Source: Candidatus Poribacteria bacterium
GTDB taxonomy: Bacteria; Poribacteria; WGA-4E; WGA-3G
Direction: 5' to 3'
Length of the DNA: 64,000 nt
NCBI GenBank assembly: GCA_022828145.1
Contig: JAJEJA010000030.1
Span: forward strand, 1 to 64,000
The position numbers and the translations under genes were made by a program. Positions 48,653-57,465 of the stretch are shown here, in pieces. The notes under the pieces are model-generated. The model was not told the origin of the DNA and did no database searches. It saw only the letters and a program-made list of their open reading frames with translations. Position 1 is the stretch's first letter. Each line of letters opens with the position of its first letter.

Positions 48653-49750
48653 CTACAAAGAACTCCGTGCTATTCCCAAACCGGTTCTTGTAGTAAGTTC
48701 AATGAAACCGTTGTTAATTTTCTCAGGTGGGTCAACCAATTGACTGCGCCAATCGACTTCACCCCATGCGTATTCAAGGATGCCGAAGTTCTGTATACTC
48801 GCCATACATTGGACACTAGCAGCCGTAGCAACAGGACCACTTGGATTATGTGGTGTTACTTTAACATTCGTCGTTTCTGCCAGCGTTGCGATCTTCTTCA
48901 AACCCAACACCCCACCGACATGTTTGACATCTGGCAATATGTAGTCAACACGTCCGTGCTTTAGTAATCTTTCAAAATCTGTCAGTGTCCGAAGCCGTTC
49001 ACCAGTTGCAATCGGCATAGATGTTGACCGACTCACATGTGCAACTGCATCAAGGTCAGTCAACGGTACAGGGTCTTCAACCCAGAAAAGATTCAGGTCA
49101 TCTAACGCTTTAGCTGTCTGAATGATAAGTCCAACATTAAACCGGCTATGACAATCAACCATGAGGTCAACATCAGGACCAATTACGGATCGGACTGCAC
49201 GAATCCTGTCAACACCGAGATAGATAGCAGCATTAAGGGATCCTTTTGAAATATCTGATGCCGAGACACCATCAAAGGGTGCACACTTTATCGCGCTAAA
49301 ACCGGCTGACACCGCCTTCTCAGCATTAATAGCGAAACCTTGAGGACTACGATCTACCGTAACACGATTTATGTTCGCATATAGCCGAATCCGATTACGA
49401 CACTTCCCTCCCAGCAATTGATAAATCGGAACACCTATAGACTTACCAGCAATATCCCACAATGCATGTTCAATACCACTAATAGCAGTATGATAGGTGT
49501 GTCCTTCACTGTCCCGGAAGAAACGGTGTCGGTATGATTCTAAGTCAAACACGTTTAATCCGATGAGTGATGGTTTTAAGTATTCAATAATCTCCGTTAT
49601 GCGTGCATCATCTCTACCGTGTGATGCTTCACCGATACCGGTTGTTCCATCTTCTGCAAGTATGCTAACGAAAATCCAGTTGCCACGGTGGTTTACATGA
49701 ACGGTCTCGGTTTCTATGGATTTTATTTTTAATGTGTGCATATCTGACAT
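48653..49750 (-). CDS. Mandelate racemase/muconate lactonizing enzyme family protein
   Basis: This 365-aa enolase-superfamily enzyme has the three metal ligands: Asp in LMVDCHSRF, Glu in FWVEDPVP and Glu in ATGERLRT. A histidine in VTPHNPSGP fits the galactonate/gluconate dehydratase branch, as does GIEHALWDIAGKSIGVPIYQLLGG in the capping region. A sugar-acid dehydratase is the best guess. It follows the ThuA gene by 10 bases, and a Gfo/Idh dehydrogenase lies just beyond; together these suggest sugar or sugar-acid breakdown. Confidence 0.9.
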   Translation of the reverse strand: MSDMHTLKIKSIETETVHVNHRGNWIFVSILAEDGTTGIGEASHGRDDARITEIIEYLKPSLIGLNVFDLESYRHRFFRDSEGHTYHTAISGIEHALWDIAGKSIGVPIYQLLGGKCRNRIRLYANINRVTVDRSPQGFAINAEKAVSAGFSAIKCAPFDGVSASDISKGSLNAAIYLGVDRIRAVRSVIGPDVDLMVDCHSRFNVGLIIQTAKALDDLNLFWVEDPVPLTDLDAVAHVSRSTSMPIATGERLRTLTDFERLLKHGRVDYILPDVKHVGGVLGLKKIATLAETTNVKVTPHNPSGPVATAASVQCMASIQNFGILEYAWGEVDWRSQLVDPPEKINNGFIELTTRTGLGIARSSL

Positions 49751-49760
49751 GACGTTTTTG

Positions 49761-50408
49761 TTAGGAATTCGCTGCCCATATCACACCTTGTGTAAGGAAT
49801 TTCTGCATCCCAGATCGTTCAAAAGTCCCCGGTCCATGTCCCAACGTAGTATAAAAGACGCGTCCTGAACCGTAAGTTTTAACCCAAGCCATAGGATGTG
49901 CTCTTCCGAACCATTCCGCTGATGCCAAGATGTGTATATGTGGGTCATAGGCTGAGATGTAGATTTCATCTTCAACATCGAAATCAGAGACACCTTGTGT
50001 TGTTGGGTGTTCTGTATCTTCAATACGCACAGTGAAGGTAGAACCGGGAGGGTGCCAGTTTGAATGTCCACCGATGAGATCAACTGCTCTTCCTCCAATC
50101 CACCACGCTGTCCCGTGTATACCCACCAATCCTTTACCATTCTCAACGAATTGGAACAGACCGTCTTCTTGTGATGGTGTTAAATCCGGTACCCGTTTGG
50201 AAGTGCCATCTTCTTGTCGTTCGGAGCGTGTGAAACCGGTACCGAAGACACATGCATCGTAAGAATTGAGATCATTCGAAACTAATATGTCTTTGTCATC
50301 CGTTAGAGTTGCGTTTATTTCAGCATCCTCATCAAGAAAACTGTGGATAACACTTGCACTTGCATTGAAACGATGGTTTTCACCTGATAGTACGAGTATA
50401 TTTGACAT
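49761..50408 (-). CDS. ThuA-domain protein (trehalose-utilisation type)
   Basis: The 215-aa protein has the class I glutamine amidotransferase-like ThuA fold: MSNILVLSGENHRF at the N-terminus, NGKGLVGIHGTAWW around residue 100, IGGHSNWHPPGS, and GSGRVFYTTLGHGPGTFE near the end. ThuA proteins are linked to oxidised disaccharide metabolism and often sit beside Gfo/Idh dehydrogenases, as here. The ATG follows AAGGAGAT. It is the first gene of a short operon with the enolase-superfamily gene. Confidence 0.9.
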   Translation of the reverse strand: MSNILVLSGENHRFNASASVIHSFLDEDAEINATLTDDKDILVSNDLNSYDACVFGTGFTRSERQEDGTSKRVPDLTPSQEDGLFQFVENGKGLVGIHGTAWWIGGRAVDLIGGHSNWHPPGSTFTVRIEDTEHPTTQGVSDFDVEDEIYISAYDPHIHILASAEWFGRAHPMAWVKTYGSGRVFYTTLGHGPGTFERSGMQKFLTQGVIWAANS

Positions 50409-50483
50409 TGTAATCTCCTTGCGTACTGGTTGTTGGTAACTTCGGTTACCATGTATAGACCCATGTTAATTTTCAGTAGTTAT

Positions 50484-50512
50484 AGTGTAATTGAAAATAG
50501 TATTTGTGTCAA
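50484..50512 (-). promoter_or_regulatory. Sigma70-like promoter for the ThuA operon
   Basis: On the minus strand TTGACA (50512-50507), 17 bases, TACACT (50489-50484), about 75 bases before the ThuA ATG. Confidence 0.55.
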
Positions 50513-50584
50513 TATAATTGACAGCGTGTGTAGAGTTTTGTCACTAATAGGTGTCAATTTTGGGATTATCTGAGAGTTAGGAAC

Positions 50585-50687
50585 TCTCTTTAGTCCCGTA
50601 GGAACGATATGTTTATAAATACCGTCTTCATTAGGAACTAAAGAGAACAAAAGTTTGTGCTTCTGTGCAAAAACTTTACACACCCCA
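50585..50687. repeat. CTCTTTAGTCCCGTAGGAACGATATGTTTATA repeat with flanking motifs
   Basis: TCTCTTTAGTCCCG (from 50585) pairs with GGAACTAAAGAGA (50633-50645), enclosing GGAACGATATGTTTATAAAT. The core also occurs at 6607-6673 and, as a perfect hairpin, at 57732-57776. AAAAACTTTACACACCCC at 50669-50686 is a separate short repeat also found at 1089, 57466 and 57500. Confidence 0.75.
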
Positions 50688-50699
50688 ATTATATTAAAT

Positions 50700-50834
50700 A
50701 ACCCAAGTTGCCACCTAATGTAGCACATTCTGTTAGATTGTGCATAAGAGGGCATAAACTGGATGCGGACGCTACAATATTGCCCAAAAGAGGATGGTTC
50801 CAGACCTAAGTCTTGATAGGTAGCAACTTGGGTT
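50700..50834. mobile_element. Possible 135-bp MITE-like element
   Basis: AACCCAAGTTGCCACCTA (50700-50717) and its near-perfect reverse complement TAGGTAGCAACTTGGGTT (50817-50834, one mismatch) bound a 135-bp segment with no gene. ATATTA occurs close outside both ends, but not immediately adjacent on the left, so a target duplication is uncertain. The rest of the 50409-50990 gap has the repeat above, the ThuA promoter, and AT-rich DNA with no gene I can support. Confidence 0.5.
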
Positions 50835-51008
50835 ATATTATAATAAGTTGACATCCAAACAAAAATTCTATATAATTCACATTTAGATTATCTCACAATA
50901 TTAATCTAACATTGGATTAGTTATATATTGGTGTTTAGAGACGTAATTAGAGAGACTTGAAAATGCATACCTTCTTCAAATGTATTACAATTGCCTAAGG
51001 AGGCATTC

Positions 51009-52181
51009 ATGGCAGACAGAATAAAAATGGGACTGGTCGGATGCGGTGGTATGTCCGGTGCCCACATGAACGGTTACAAAGAACTGTGGTCAAAAGAGGT
51101 TAGAGATTTTGATATTATCGCTGCATGTGATATAGACAAAGGCAGAGCCGAGGCAAGGGCAAATCAGGCACACGAGTTCCAAGGTGGAACAAAACCTGCA
51201 GTTTACACCGAGATTGACGAAATGCTTGATAAGCACCCTGATTTAGATTGTGTAGACATCTGTGCATTGCATAGTGCACACCATGTTCTTGCAGTGCCAG
51301 CACTTGAGGCAGGTAAACATGTCATCATCGAAAAACCTTTCGGGATCACTATGCGCGCTTGCAAACTGATGATGGAAGCAGCTGAAAAGAACAATAGAAT
51401 CATTTCTGTTGCAGAAAATTATCGCCTGAGTCGTATGGAACGGACACGCAGTTGGGCGATTGCACAAGGTCGCATCGGTGAACCCCGCATGTTTTTCTGG
51501 ATAGAAGTCGGCGAGGCAATGGGGAAATGGGGATGGCGCAACTTCAAAATGGATGCTGGCGGTGGTTGGGCATTAGATGGCGGTGTGCATTTTACCGACC
51601 TGATGCGTTATATACTCGGTTTGGAAGCTGAGGAAGTTTATGCTATTAATAAAGCGTATGAACCCTACCGATATGATAACCCTGGCGCCCGTGAAGGTGG
51701 ATATGACGTTGATGTAGAAGACGCATTGATCGCTACGATTAAGTTTGAACAAGGTGTTACGGCACAGTGGACATGGGTCGGTTCCGCACCCGCTCACGGT
51801 TTCGGCACCAAGGTTATATACGGTAGTGAAGGGGCACTTGAGTGGGGCAGAGGCTTAGTACCACGCGGGGGTGAACCAATTTCAAACGATGACCTACAGA
51901 AAGAATTCACCGATAGCCTAAGTGATGATGAGAAGGAGTATTTCTTTCCTTCAGGTATCGGTAATACCGTAGCAATAGAGTTGAAATACTTCGCAGATGC
52001 AATCAGAACGGGTGGAAAACCAGAGGTAGATGCCGTGGAAGGTTTGAGATCTCAAGCTATCTGTATGGCAGCCTACGAATCCGGCTACTTTGGCCGGCCC
52101 GTAACTATAGCAGAGATTGAAAGCTGCGAATTGGAAGGCTATCAGAAAGAGATAAATGATCACATAGGAATCGGCTCTTAA
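51009..52181 (+). CDS. Gfo/Idh/MocA family NAD(P)-dependent oxidoreductase
   Basis: The track start at 50991 is a TTG upstream of the ribosome site AAGGAGG; ATG 51009 is the start (390 aa). The Rossmann motif is VGCGGMSGAHM at the N-terminus. EKPFGIT (~residue 105) carries the conserved lysine, and the second domain has DAGGGWALDGGVHFTDLMRYILG with the catalytic histidine region. Substrates are usually sugars or inositols. Its neighbours, ThuA and two enolase-superfamily genes, fit sugar oxidation. Confidence 0.92.
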   Translation: MADRIKMGLVGCGGMSGAHMNGYKELWSKEVRDFDIIAACDIDKGRAEARANQAHEFQGGTKPAVYTEIDEMLDKHPDLDCVDICALHSAHHVLAVPALEAGKHVIIEKPFGITMRACKLMMEAAEKNNRIISVAENYRLSRMERTRSWAIAQGRIGEPRMFFWIEVGEAMGKWGWRNFKMDAGGGWALDGGVHFTDLMRYILGLEAEEVYAINKAYEPYRYDNPGAREGGYDVDVEDALIATIKFEQGVTAQWTWVGSAPAHGFGTKVIYGSEGALEWGRGLVPRGGEPISNDDLQKEFTDSLSDDEKEYFFPSGIGNTVAIELKYFADAIRTGGKPEVDAVEGLRSQAICMAAYESGYFGRPVTIAEIESCELEGYQKEINDHIGIGS

Positions 52182-52198
52182 CTTAAGACAATAGATTG

Positions 52199-52269
52199 TA
52201 GGTTAGGTAAAAAAGTGTAAAGTAATGCATCACACATTGAGTTTGCTGCTTTACACTTTACCTGACCTA
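52199..52269 (+). repeat. Long imperfect hairpin between the Gfo/Idh gene and the next gene
   Basis: TAGGTTAGGTAAAAAAGTGT+AAAG (52199-52222) pairs with CTTTACACTTTACCTGACCT+A (52249-52269), with three unpaired A and one mismatch. The right arm ends at the ATG at 52269 used by the ORF track, one reason to prefer the later start at 52305. It may be a terminator/attenuator or another dispersed repeat. Confidence 0.65.
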
Positions 52270-52304
52270 TGATCTTTCACTTTTTATCTGGAAAACAAAA
52301 TAAC

Positions 52305-53657
52305 ATGCCAAAACCGACAGATATTCGTATCATTGATGTACAGTACGATTTTGAGGAACACCGATACAGAACACCACTAAAATTCGGCGGTGTACCGACA
52401 GATCACTGTATACTCTTTAACGTGCAGATAAATGTTCAAACATTAGGCGGTAAAAAAGCCACAGGATACGGTTCCATGCCACTCGGAAATGTATGGGCAT
52501 TTCCGCCAAAATACGTTCCATTTGATCAAAGCCTCGCTGCTATGAAGGAACTTGCGGACTTAGCAGTTAAATCTACGCGTAATTGTAATTTGTGTGCACA
52601 TCCTCTGGAACTATCAGATGTGCTTGAGTCTGAATTCTTACAACTTGCTGAAGGTCTATCCGAAAGAATGGTACTATCTACACCGATACCGAAACTGTGT
52701 ACCGCCGTAACGACAAGTCCCATTGATGCCGCATTACATGATGGATTTGGTAAGGCAAACGGTATCAAAAGCTACAACGGTTTGGACGAGGATTATGTCA
52801 CTACTGACCTCGGACATTTTCTGGATAGTAGTTTTTCAGGGAAGTACCTTGATCAATATACAACCCGACATCCGAAACCGGATATGCCACTTTATCACCT
52901 AATCGGTGCTTTGGATCCGCTCACGGAAACCGATATAACTTCTCGTCTTAACGATGGGTTGCCAGAAACGTTGTCAGAATGGATTGATGCTGATGGGTTG
53001 ACACATCTAAAAATAAAACTGAACGGGAACGACTTGGAGTGGGATGTGTCGCGAGTTCTGGCTATTGACAGAATTACTGCTGAAACACAAGCAGCCCGTG
53101 GTGTAAAGACATGGTACTATTCTGCGGATTTTAATGAAACATGTGAGAATGTAGAATATTTACTGGAATTTCTGAATCGTATCCAGGAGGAGGGTAGACA
53201 AGCCTTCGATCGACTCGCTTATATTGAACAACCGACTGATCGTGATTTAGAAGCACATCCAGAAAATAAGATGCACAAAGCCGCCGAGATTAAACCTGTT
53301 GTAATTGATGAATCTCTGACCGATTATAATACATTTCTGCTTGCCCGTGATCAGGGGTATTCTGGTGTTGCAATTAAGGCATGCAAAGGTCAATCCCAAG
53401 CATTACTGATGGGTGCGGCTGCCCAAGAATTCGGCATGTTCCTCGCGGTCCAAGACTTGACATGTCCTGGTGCTTCATTTTTACAATCAGCAGGATTGGC
53501 ATCACACATTCGGGGTGTCACCGCTATTGAAGGGAATGCACGTCAATTCTGTCCGAGTGCAAATGACGGTTGGCGCGATGAATATCCTTCTATTTTTAAT
53601 ATTACCAACGGTACTGTTGGTACACAGATCCTTACGGGACCTGGTCTTGGGTATTAG
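52305..53657 (+). CDS. Enolase-superfamily (mandelate racemase-like) protein, divergent
   Basis: The 450-aa protein (from ATG 52305) has a TIM-barrel pattern like the mandelate racemase group: LKIKLNG (K-x-K), an aspartate in YYSADFNE, a glutamate in AYIEQPTDRD, VIDESL, and a lysine in VAIKACKG. It is about 80 residues longer than usual, with an extended N-terminal capping region. The metal ligands can be assigned as D, E and D/E, so it may be active, but the substrate is unknown. It is downstream of the Gfo/Idh gene and separated by a long hairpin. Its stop overlaps the next, convergent gene by 26 bases. Confidence 0.8.
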   Translation: MPKPTDIRIIDVQYDFEEHRYRTPLKFGGVPTDHCILFNVQINVQTLGGKKATGYGSMPLGNVWAFPPKYVPFDQSLAAMKELADLAVKSTRNCNLCAHPLELSDVLESEFLQLAEGLSERMVLSTPIPKLCTAVTTSPIDAALHDGFGKANGIKSYNGLDEDYVTTDLGHFLDSSFSGKYLDQYTTRHPKPDMPLYHLIGALDPLTETDITSRLNDGLPETLSEWIDADGLTHLKIKLNGNDLEWDVSRVLAIDRITAETQAARGVKTWYYSADFNETCENVEYLLEFLNRIQEEGRQAFDRLAYIEQPTDRDLEAHPENKMHKAAEIKPVVIDESLTDYNTFLLARDQGYSGVAIKACKGQSQALLMGAAAQEFGMFLAVQDLTCPGASFLQSAGLASHIRGVTAIEGNARQFCPSANDGWRDEYPSIFNITNGTVGTQILTGPGLGY

Positions 53658-53988
53658 AGTGTTCAACCTTTAGAATTGCATCCGCATAAGTGATATTGGT
53701 AACCACATTCCTTTGTTCTGGGTGGCGAACTGGAAAGTCCTTTATCACCTCATCTATAAACTCTCTTATTAATGTTTTAACGCTATCAAAAGGGATACAT
53801 TCTAAGACTATGATAGCACGATGTTTTGAAGGTGCAATATTGTAATCCAACCCGTATTGAATTCCTAAAGCAATCAACTGTGGTTCAACGTTGATAGTAA
53901 CCTCTCTCCGTTCTTGTTCAGTGATGAAATAACTATCAACGATATAGTGTGTGTGAATCCAAGCTTCTTTTTGTTCAACAATCTTCAT
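53632..53988 (-). CDS. Hypothetical protein, 118 aa
   Basis: I do not recognise this protein. It is a small, charged, probably cytoplasmic alpha/beta protein (YFITEQERREVTINVEPQLIALG, then KHRAIIVLECIPFDSVKTLIREFIDEV). It overlaps the 3' end of the enolase-superfamily gene by 26 bases on the opposite strand. There is no strong ribosome site. The composition and helix pattern look natural, so I keep it as a gene at moderate confidence. Confidence 0.5.
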   Translation of the reverse strand: MKIVEQKEAWIHTHYIVDSYFITEQERREVTINVEPQLIALGIQYGLDYNIAPSKHRAIIVLECIPFDSVKTLIREFIDEVIKDFPVRHPEQRNVVTNITYADAILKVEHSNTQDQVP

Positions 53989-54151
53989 AAGTTACATATT
54001 CTAACATGGGTGGCAGCGAGAGTCAACGTTGTGAGATCGTAATTACCAACGTATTTTATTATGACAGAGAATGACGCAATGCGTATATACAGACGTCTTT
54101 CGCGCATGTCGTGATTCATTCAAAAAGCAGAACATCAGAACATAAAAGTGC

Positions 54152-54181
54152 TTGCTATTCTTATCATTTCTCAGATATAAT
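54152..54181 (+). promoter_or_regulatory. Sigma70-like promoter before the Uma2 gene
   Basis: TTGCTA (54152-54157), 18 bases, perfect TATAAT (54176-54181). An AAAGGAG ribosome site precedes ATG 54253. Nothing else is seen in 53989-54252. Confidence 0.5.
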
Positions 54182-54252
54182 TAACAAAAAATGTCTCCAC
54201 GGTTCAAGTATCAACAATATTCTCACGTATTTGACTAAAAGGAGAAAAACAG

Positions 54253-54963
54253 ATGACAGACTCTACAGATGAGCGGAAAATATCTTCTGTTCCAGCAGAC
54301 ACACATATATATTACCCAGACACGGATGGTAAACCCATGGCGGTAAGCGACCTTCACAGAGATATCCTCTTCGGCACCATAGAAACACTTAAGGCACATT
54401 TCAAACAGCAGCCAGATGTCTACGTCTCTGGAGATATACTGATGTATTACGTGAAAGGAGACCCGCGTCAATCGGTTGCACCGGACGTATTAGTCTCTTT
54501 CGGATTAGGTAAAAAACGCCGGAACACATATCTTGTTTGGGTTGAAGGTAAAACTCCTGATTTTGCGATGGAATTCAGTAGCAAAACCACTTATACTGAC
54601 GATTTAGGACCTAAAAAGGATCTTTATGCTTCTTTAGGCATCCAAGATTACTTCTTATATGATGCGTTAGGCATATACTTACCAAAACCACTGATGGGTT
54701 TTACATTAGTTGATGGTGGGTATGTTCCGATTTCCGAAGATGAAGATGAAGATGAGGGTCTACATTCTGATGTTCTAAGTTTAGATTTCCATGTGGACGA
54801 TGAAGGTTTAGGAATTTATGATCCTGTTGCGGGTGCGTGGCTGCAGACCCCTACCGAATCAGCCGAAGCACGCGCTGAGACAGCTGAAACACGCGTTGAG
54901 CAGCTTGAAACTGAAGTCGCACAACTCCGAGAACAAGTGGAACGTTTACAAACACGCAGCTAA
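54253..54963 (+). CDS. Uma2-family (DUF820) putative PD-(D/E)XK nuclease with C-terminal coiled coil
   Basis: The 236-aa protein has the Uma2 restriction-endonuclease-like core: SGDILMYYVKGDPRQSVAPDVLVSFG with the catalytic aspartate, VWVEGKTPDFAMEFSS with the E-x-K-like pair, and DDLGPKKDLYASLGIQDYFLYD. An acidic run (SEDEDEDEG) follows. The last ~40 residues form a heptad coiled coil (ETRVEQLETEVAQLREQVERL), common in this family. It is cytoplasmic. Family members are abundant in cyanobacteria and other genomes with many mobile sequences; the biological role is unknown. Confidence 0.85.
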   Translation: MTDSTDERKISSVPADTHIYYPDTDGKPMAVSDLHRDILFGTIETLKAHFKQQPDVYVSGDILMYYVKGDPRQSVAPDVLVSFGLGKKRRNTYLVWVEGKTPDFAMEFSSKTTYTDDLGPKKDLYASLGIQDYFLYDALGIYLPKPLMGFTLVDGGYVPISEDEDEDEGLHSDVLSLDFHVDDEGLGIYDPVAGAWLQTPTESAEARAETAETRVEQLETEVAQLREQVERLQTRS

Positions 54964-54991
54964 CCAAAAGTCATTGAAATGGAGACACGTC

Positions 54992-55705
54992 ATGAATACT
55001 ATAAAATATTTGATTTTCACTACACGTTTCGCTGTATTTATTCTGTTAGCTTGTCAGTTGTTTATATTCAGTAGTTGCGATGAGTATGAGCAATGGACAA
55101 ACGATCCACCTGAAATCAATACATTCACTATACCAGCCGAAGTGCGGTATGGCGAAACAGTTGAACTTAAGATTGGTGTGACCGATCCTGAGAATGACGA
55201 TTTAACCTATATATGGGAAGTATCTGCTGGCACACTGATTATAGGTGAAGGCGCGCAAGTACAGTGGACAGCTCCCGAACTGACTGATTCAGAAATCGCA
55301 CCTGATGAGATAGTTACGGTTCACGTAACTATCAGAGATAAGGGTGAGGATACTGTCGTAAAGTCTGCTTCAATTGTCGTCTATTCAAAGTCATTCAGAG
55401 TCGCAAAAGCACTTAGTGGTACCTATGAACTCGTCCGCGCTCAGGCTGATGGTGAGACAACGGAAGCCTTCGGGGCAATGCGATTAACAACATCAACATT
55501 TTCCAGAGATTATCAAGAGGATGGATCTTTTTTCTACGGATCCTATAGGTTGATTGAACCGTTTGATGCGCGTAAAGGTATAATCTATTGGCTATCAGAT
55601 GGGAGCACCGAACCCGTAGTGAGTAATTATACATGGGATGGTGAATTGTTAGTCCTATATTGGACAGCTACCGCTACAGGACATGTTTACCAGAAGTTGA
55701 AATAA
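54992..55705 (+). CDS. Lipoprotein with Ig/PKD-like domain and lipocalin-like C-terminus
   Basis: The track start 54818 lies inside the Uma2 gene; ATG 54992 after GGAGAC gives a lipoprotein signal (hydrophobic run to FIFSSC, Cys ~29) and 237 aa. Residues ~40-130 match a PKD/Ig-like domain (NTFTIPAEVRYGETVELKIGVTDPENDDLTYIWEVSAG). The C-terminal ~100 residues (LSGTYELVRAQADGE, EDGSFFYGSYRL, TWDGELLVLYWT) look like a small lipocalin-like barrel. It follows the Uma2 gene by 28 bases. A surface-binding role is likely; the ligand is unknown. Confidence 0.75.
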   Translation: MNTIKYLIFTTRFAVFILLACQLFIFSSCDEYEQWTNDPPEINTFTIPAEVRYGETVELKIGVTDPENDDLTYIWEVSAGTLIIGEGAQVQWTAPELTDSEIAPDEIVTVHVTIRDKGEDTVVKSASIVVYSKSFRVAKALSGTYELVRAQADGETTEAFGAMRLTTSTFSRDYQEDGSFFYGSYRLIEPFDARKGIIYWLSDGSTEPVVSNYTWDGELLVLYWTATATGHVYQKLK

Positions 55706-55763
55706 GGGTGTGATGTATCTACAAATTAGGGTTAATTAGGATCACAGCAAATGGGGGAAGATA

Positions 55764-56273
55764 GTGAAAAGAAAAGAGCATTATTATATTTTCGCAATTT
55801 CTATATTTGTATTTATCATTGGATCAAATCTATTAGTGTTTTGTGAGGAACAGGAGCGGATCACATTTGAGAATAATGGAAAGACGAAAAGATACGATGT
55901 TATTGAAACTAAACGATATGAGATCGTTGAGGTAGAGGAGCCGGTAGTTTCCCCTGATCGCCTGGAGGACGTTGCTGAACAAGCGGTCAAGGATGCTGAA
56001 AAAGACGCAAAATATCATCTCAATCCAACTTTATGGTTTTCAACCGGCTGTTTTTTGTCTTTTGTGGGTCCTGTTTTTTCGCAGCGTTACCAACCCTTTA
56101 TGCCGACTGGACGCGTTCTTGGAAAATCACCACAATATGTCGCTTTTTACTATGATGCGTATAAGGTGAAAACGAAAAAACTTCAGTTTAATTGGGCATT
56201 GGGGGGGTGTCTCGTCGGAACACCTATCGGAGGGTACTTGATTAGTGTTATCTATAGGGCGCGCCGGAATTAG
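55764..56273 (+). CDS. Hypothetical membrane protein, 169 aa
   Basis: The gene starts at GTG after GGGGAAG. An N-terminal hydrophobic segment (residues 8-27) may be a signal peptide or anchor, followed by a charged region with a doublet KRYDVIETKRYEIVEVEEP. The C-terminal half has two glycine-rich hydrophobic segments (LWFSTGCFLSFVGPVF and LGGCLVGTPIGGYLISVIY), which look like membrane hairpins. Family not recognised. It is 58 bases after the lipoprotein gene and may be part of the same transcript. Confidence 0.6.
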   Translation: MKRKEHYYIFAISIFVFIIGSNLLVFCEEQERITFENNGKTKRYDVIETKRYEIVEVEEPVVSPDRLEDVAEQAVKDAEKDAKYHLNPTLWFSTGCFLSFVGPVFSQRYQPFMPTGRVLGKSPQYVAFYYDAYKVKTKKLQFNWALGGCLVGTPIGGYLISVIYRARRN

Positions 56274-56297
56274 GAGATATACTGTATTTTGAACTCG

Positions 56298-56837
56298 TTA
56301 TTTTTTGATTTCTGGGCTCGGACGCACAACACGAAATCCAATTGTGTGTGTTGAATCCAGAGGATAATACTTGAATCGTAAGCTTGAACGTAGGAAGGCA
56401 CTGCCAACGTCCCAAGCACCACCCCGAATGACTCTTGCGCGTAGAATATCTCGAAAGCGTAGGTTTAGCGGATTACGTGTTGTCTTGTTGCTATCTTGAC
56501 TGTAGAGAGCGGGGTCATATTCATCAAGACACCATTCCCAGACGTTGCCTGCAAGGTCGGCAATTCCGTTGGGAGAGAAACCTTCTGAAAACTGTCCTAC
56601 AGGTGTGGTTTTATTATATCTGCGAGCAAAATTTGCGTGCCGTCGTGCTTTAGGCGGTGCATTACCCCACGGGTACATACGAGCATGCGTTCCTCGTGCG
56701 GCGCGTTCCCATTGTGCTTCTGTCGGTAGACTTCCACCGATCCATTCGGCAAAAGCTTGTGCATCAAACCACGTTACACCGACCACAGCACGAAAAGTAG
56801 ACCTATATGCCGCATTCCAGATTTATCCTTCACAGGT
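56298..56837 (-). pseudogene. 5'-truncated SUMF1/formylglycine-generating-enzyme domain gene
   Basis: The ORF (56298-56786, GTG start) encodes only the C-terminal ~160 residues of a SUMF1 domain: VVGVTWFDAQAFAEWIGG, LPTEAQWERAARG, DLAGNVWEWCLDEY and RVIRGGAWDVGSAFLRSSLRF. Family members have ~100 more residues in front. Reading upstream in frame, coding-like sequence (IWNAAYRSTFRA) continues to a TAA at about 56825, then the similarity is lost in a hairpin. So the gene has lost its 5' half. The remaining part is well preserved, so the loss is recent or the piece is still expressed. Confidence 0.75.
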
Positions 56838-56858
56838 TGTTGTAGAACGAAATATAGA

Positions 56859-56892
56859 GTAGTTGATGGAATTTGAGAATTTCATCAACTAC
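56859..56892 (-). terminator. Hairpin after the 56913 gene
   Basis: GTAGTTGATGGAATT (56859-56873) and AATTTCATCAACTAC (56878-56892) pair with one mismatch and a 4-base loop. On the minus strand it lies 20 bases after the 56913 stop and is followed by moderately T-rich sequence. Confidence 0.55.
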
Positions 56893-56912
56893 CGTAGAAT
56901 ACAGATATGTAA

Positions 56913-57413
56913 TTACCGGTCTTTTAATTCTCCCCAAGTTACAGTTAACCTATCTTGCGGGTCGACCGGTGTTGGAGCGGAAGCTTCACGGAAGTAGTCA
57001 AAACTGACCGTCAATCGTCCTGGAGGACCACCATCTGCGACACCTGCATAAATGCCGACTTCAAGAGGTTCTTGAAGTTCATTGGTTACTTTTCCGACAG
57101 GGATCCAATCGCCTTCAGCATTGGGTTTGAACCAAGATTCATACACATTACCTTCCCGTTTAAGACGCATTTCTATAGGGAGAACACCTTGCGCTGGATT
57201 GTATCCTGGTTGTACACCGACATATCCTAATGCAGCAGCATCGTTTTGCCTCCGTTGATATTGTAGAACGGCGTTGTTCCCTTGGGCAGCGCCACGTCCC
57301 CATAACTTTAAGGTTACCCATTCCCCATCACGATTTTGGCTATCCTTTGTTCCAGCTGAATAGACTATGAGACCCGTGACGATAGAACCATCGGCGTAGT
57401 CAGCTATCACCAT
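56913..57413 (-). CDS. Fragment of a secreted protein with C-terminal TWGELK tag
   Basis: The 166-aa ORF lacks any signal peptide, although its fold and C-terminus suggest an exported protein. It looks like the second half of a concanavalin/DUF1349-like beta-sandwich (EWVTLKLWGRGAAQGNNAVL, RLKREGNVYESWFKPNAEGDWIPVG, LTVSFDYFREA), a domain that often binds or cleaves carbohydrate. The end, DRLTVTWGELKDR, matches the tag found on three other proteins here. Upstream in frame the sequence continues for a few codons and then enters a repeat cluster. I think the 5' end has been lost, so this may be a pseudogene. Confidence 0.6.
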   Translation of the reverse strand: MVIADYADGSIVTGLIVYSAGTKDSQNRDGEWVTLKLWGRGAAQGNNAVLQYQRRQNDAAALGYVGVQPGYNPAQGVLPIEMRLKREGNVYESWFKPNAEGDWIPVGKVTNELQEPLEVGIYAGVADGGPPGRLTVSFDYFREASAPTPVDPQDRLTVTWGELKDR

Positions 57414-57465
57414 ATATGCAGATTTATAGCAAGAATTGAGTGTTACCGATTATAACCTATTACAC

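Noticed and set aside
50480-50854. 124-aa minus-strand ORF in the gap upstream of ThuA
   Set aside because: It runs through two dispersed repeats and one arm of the inverted repeat, has no ribosome site and no protein-like pattern.
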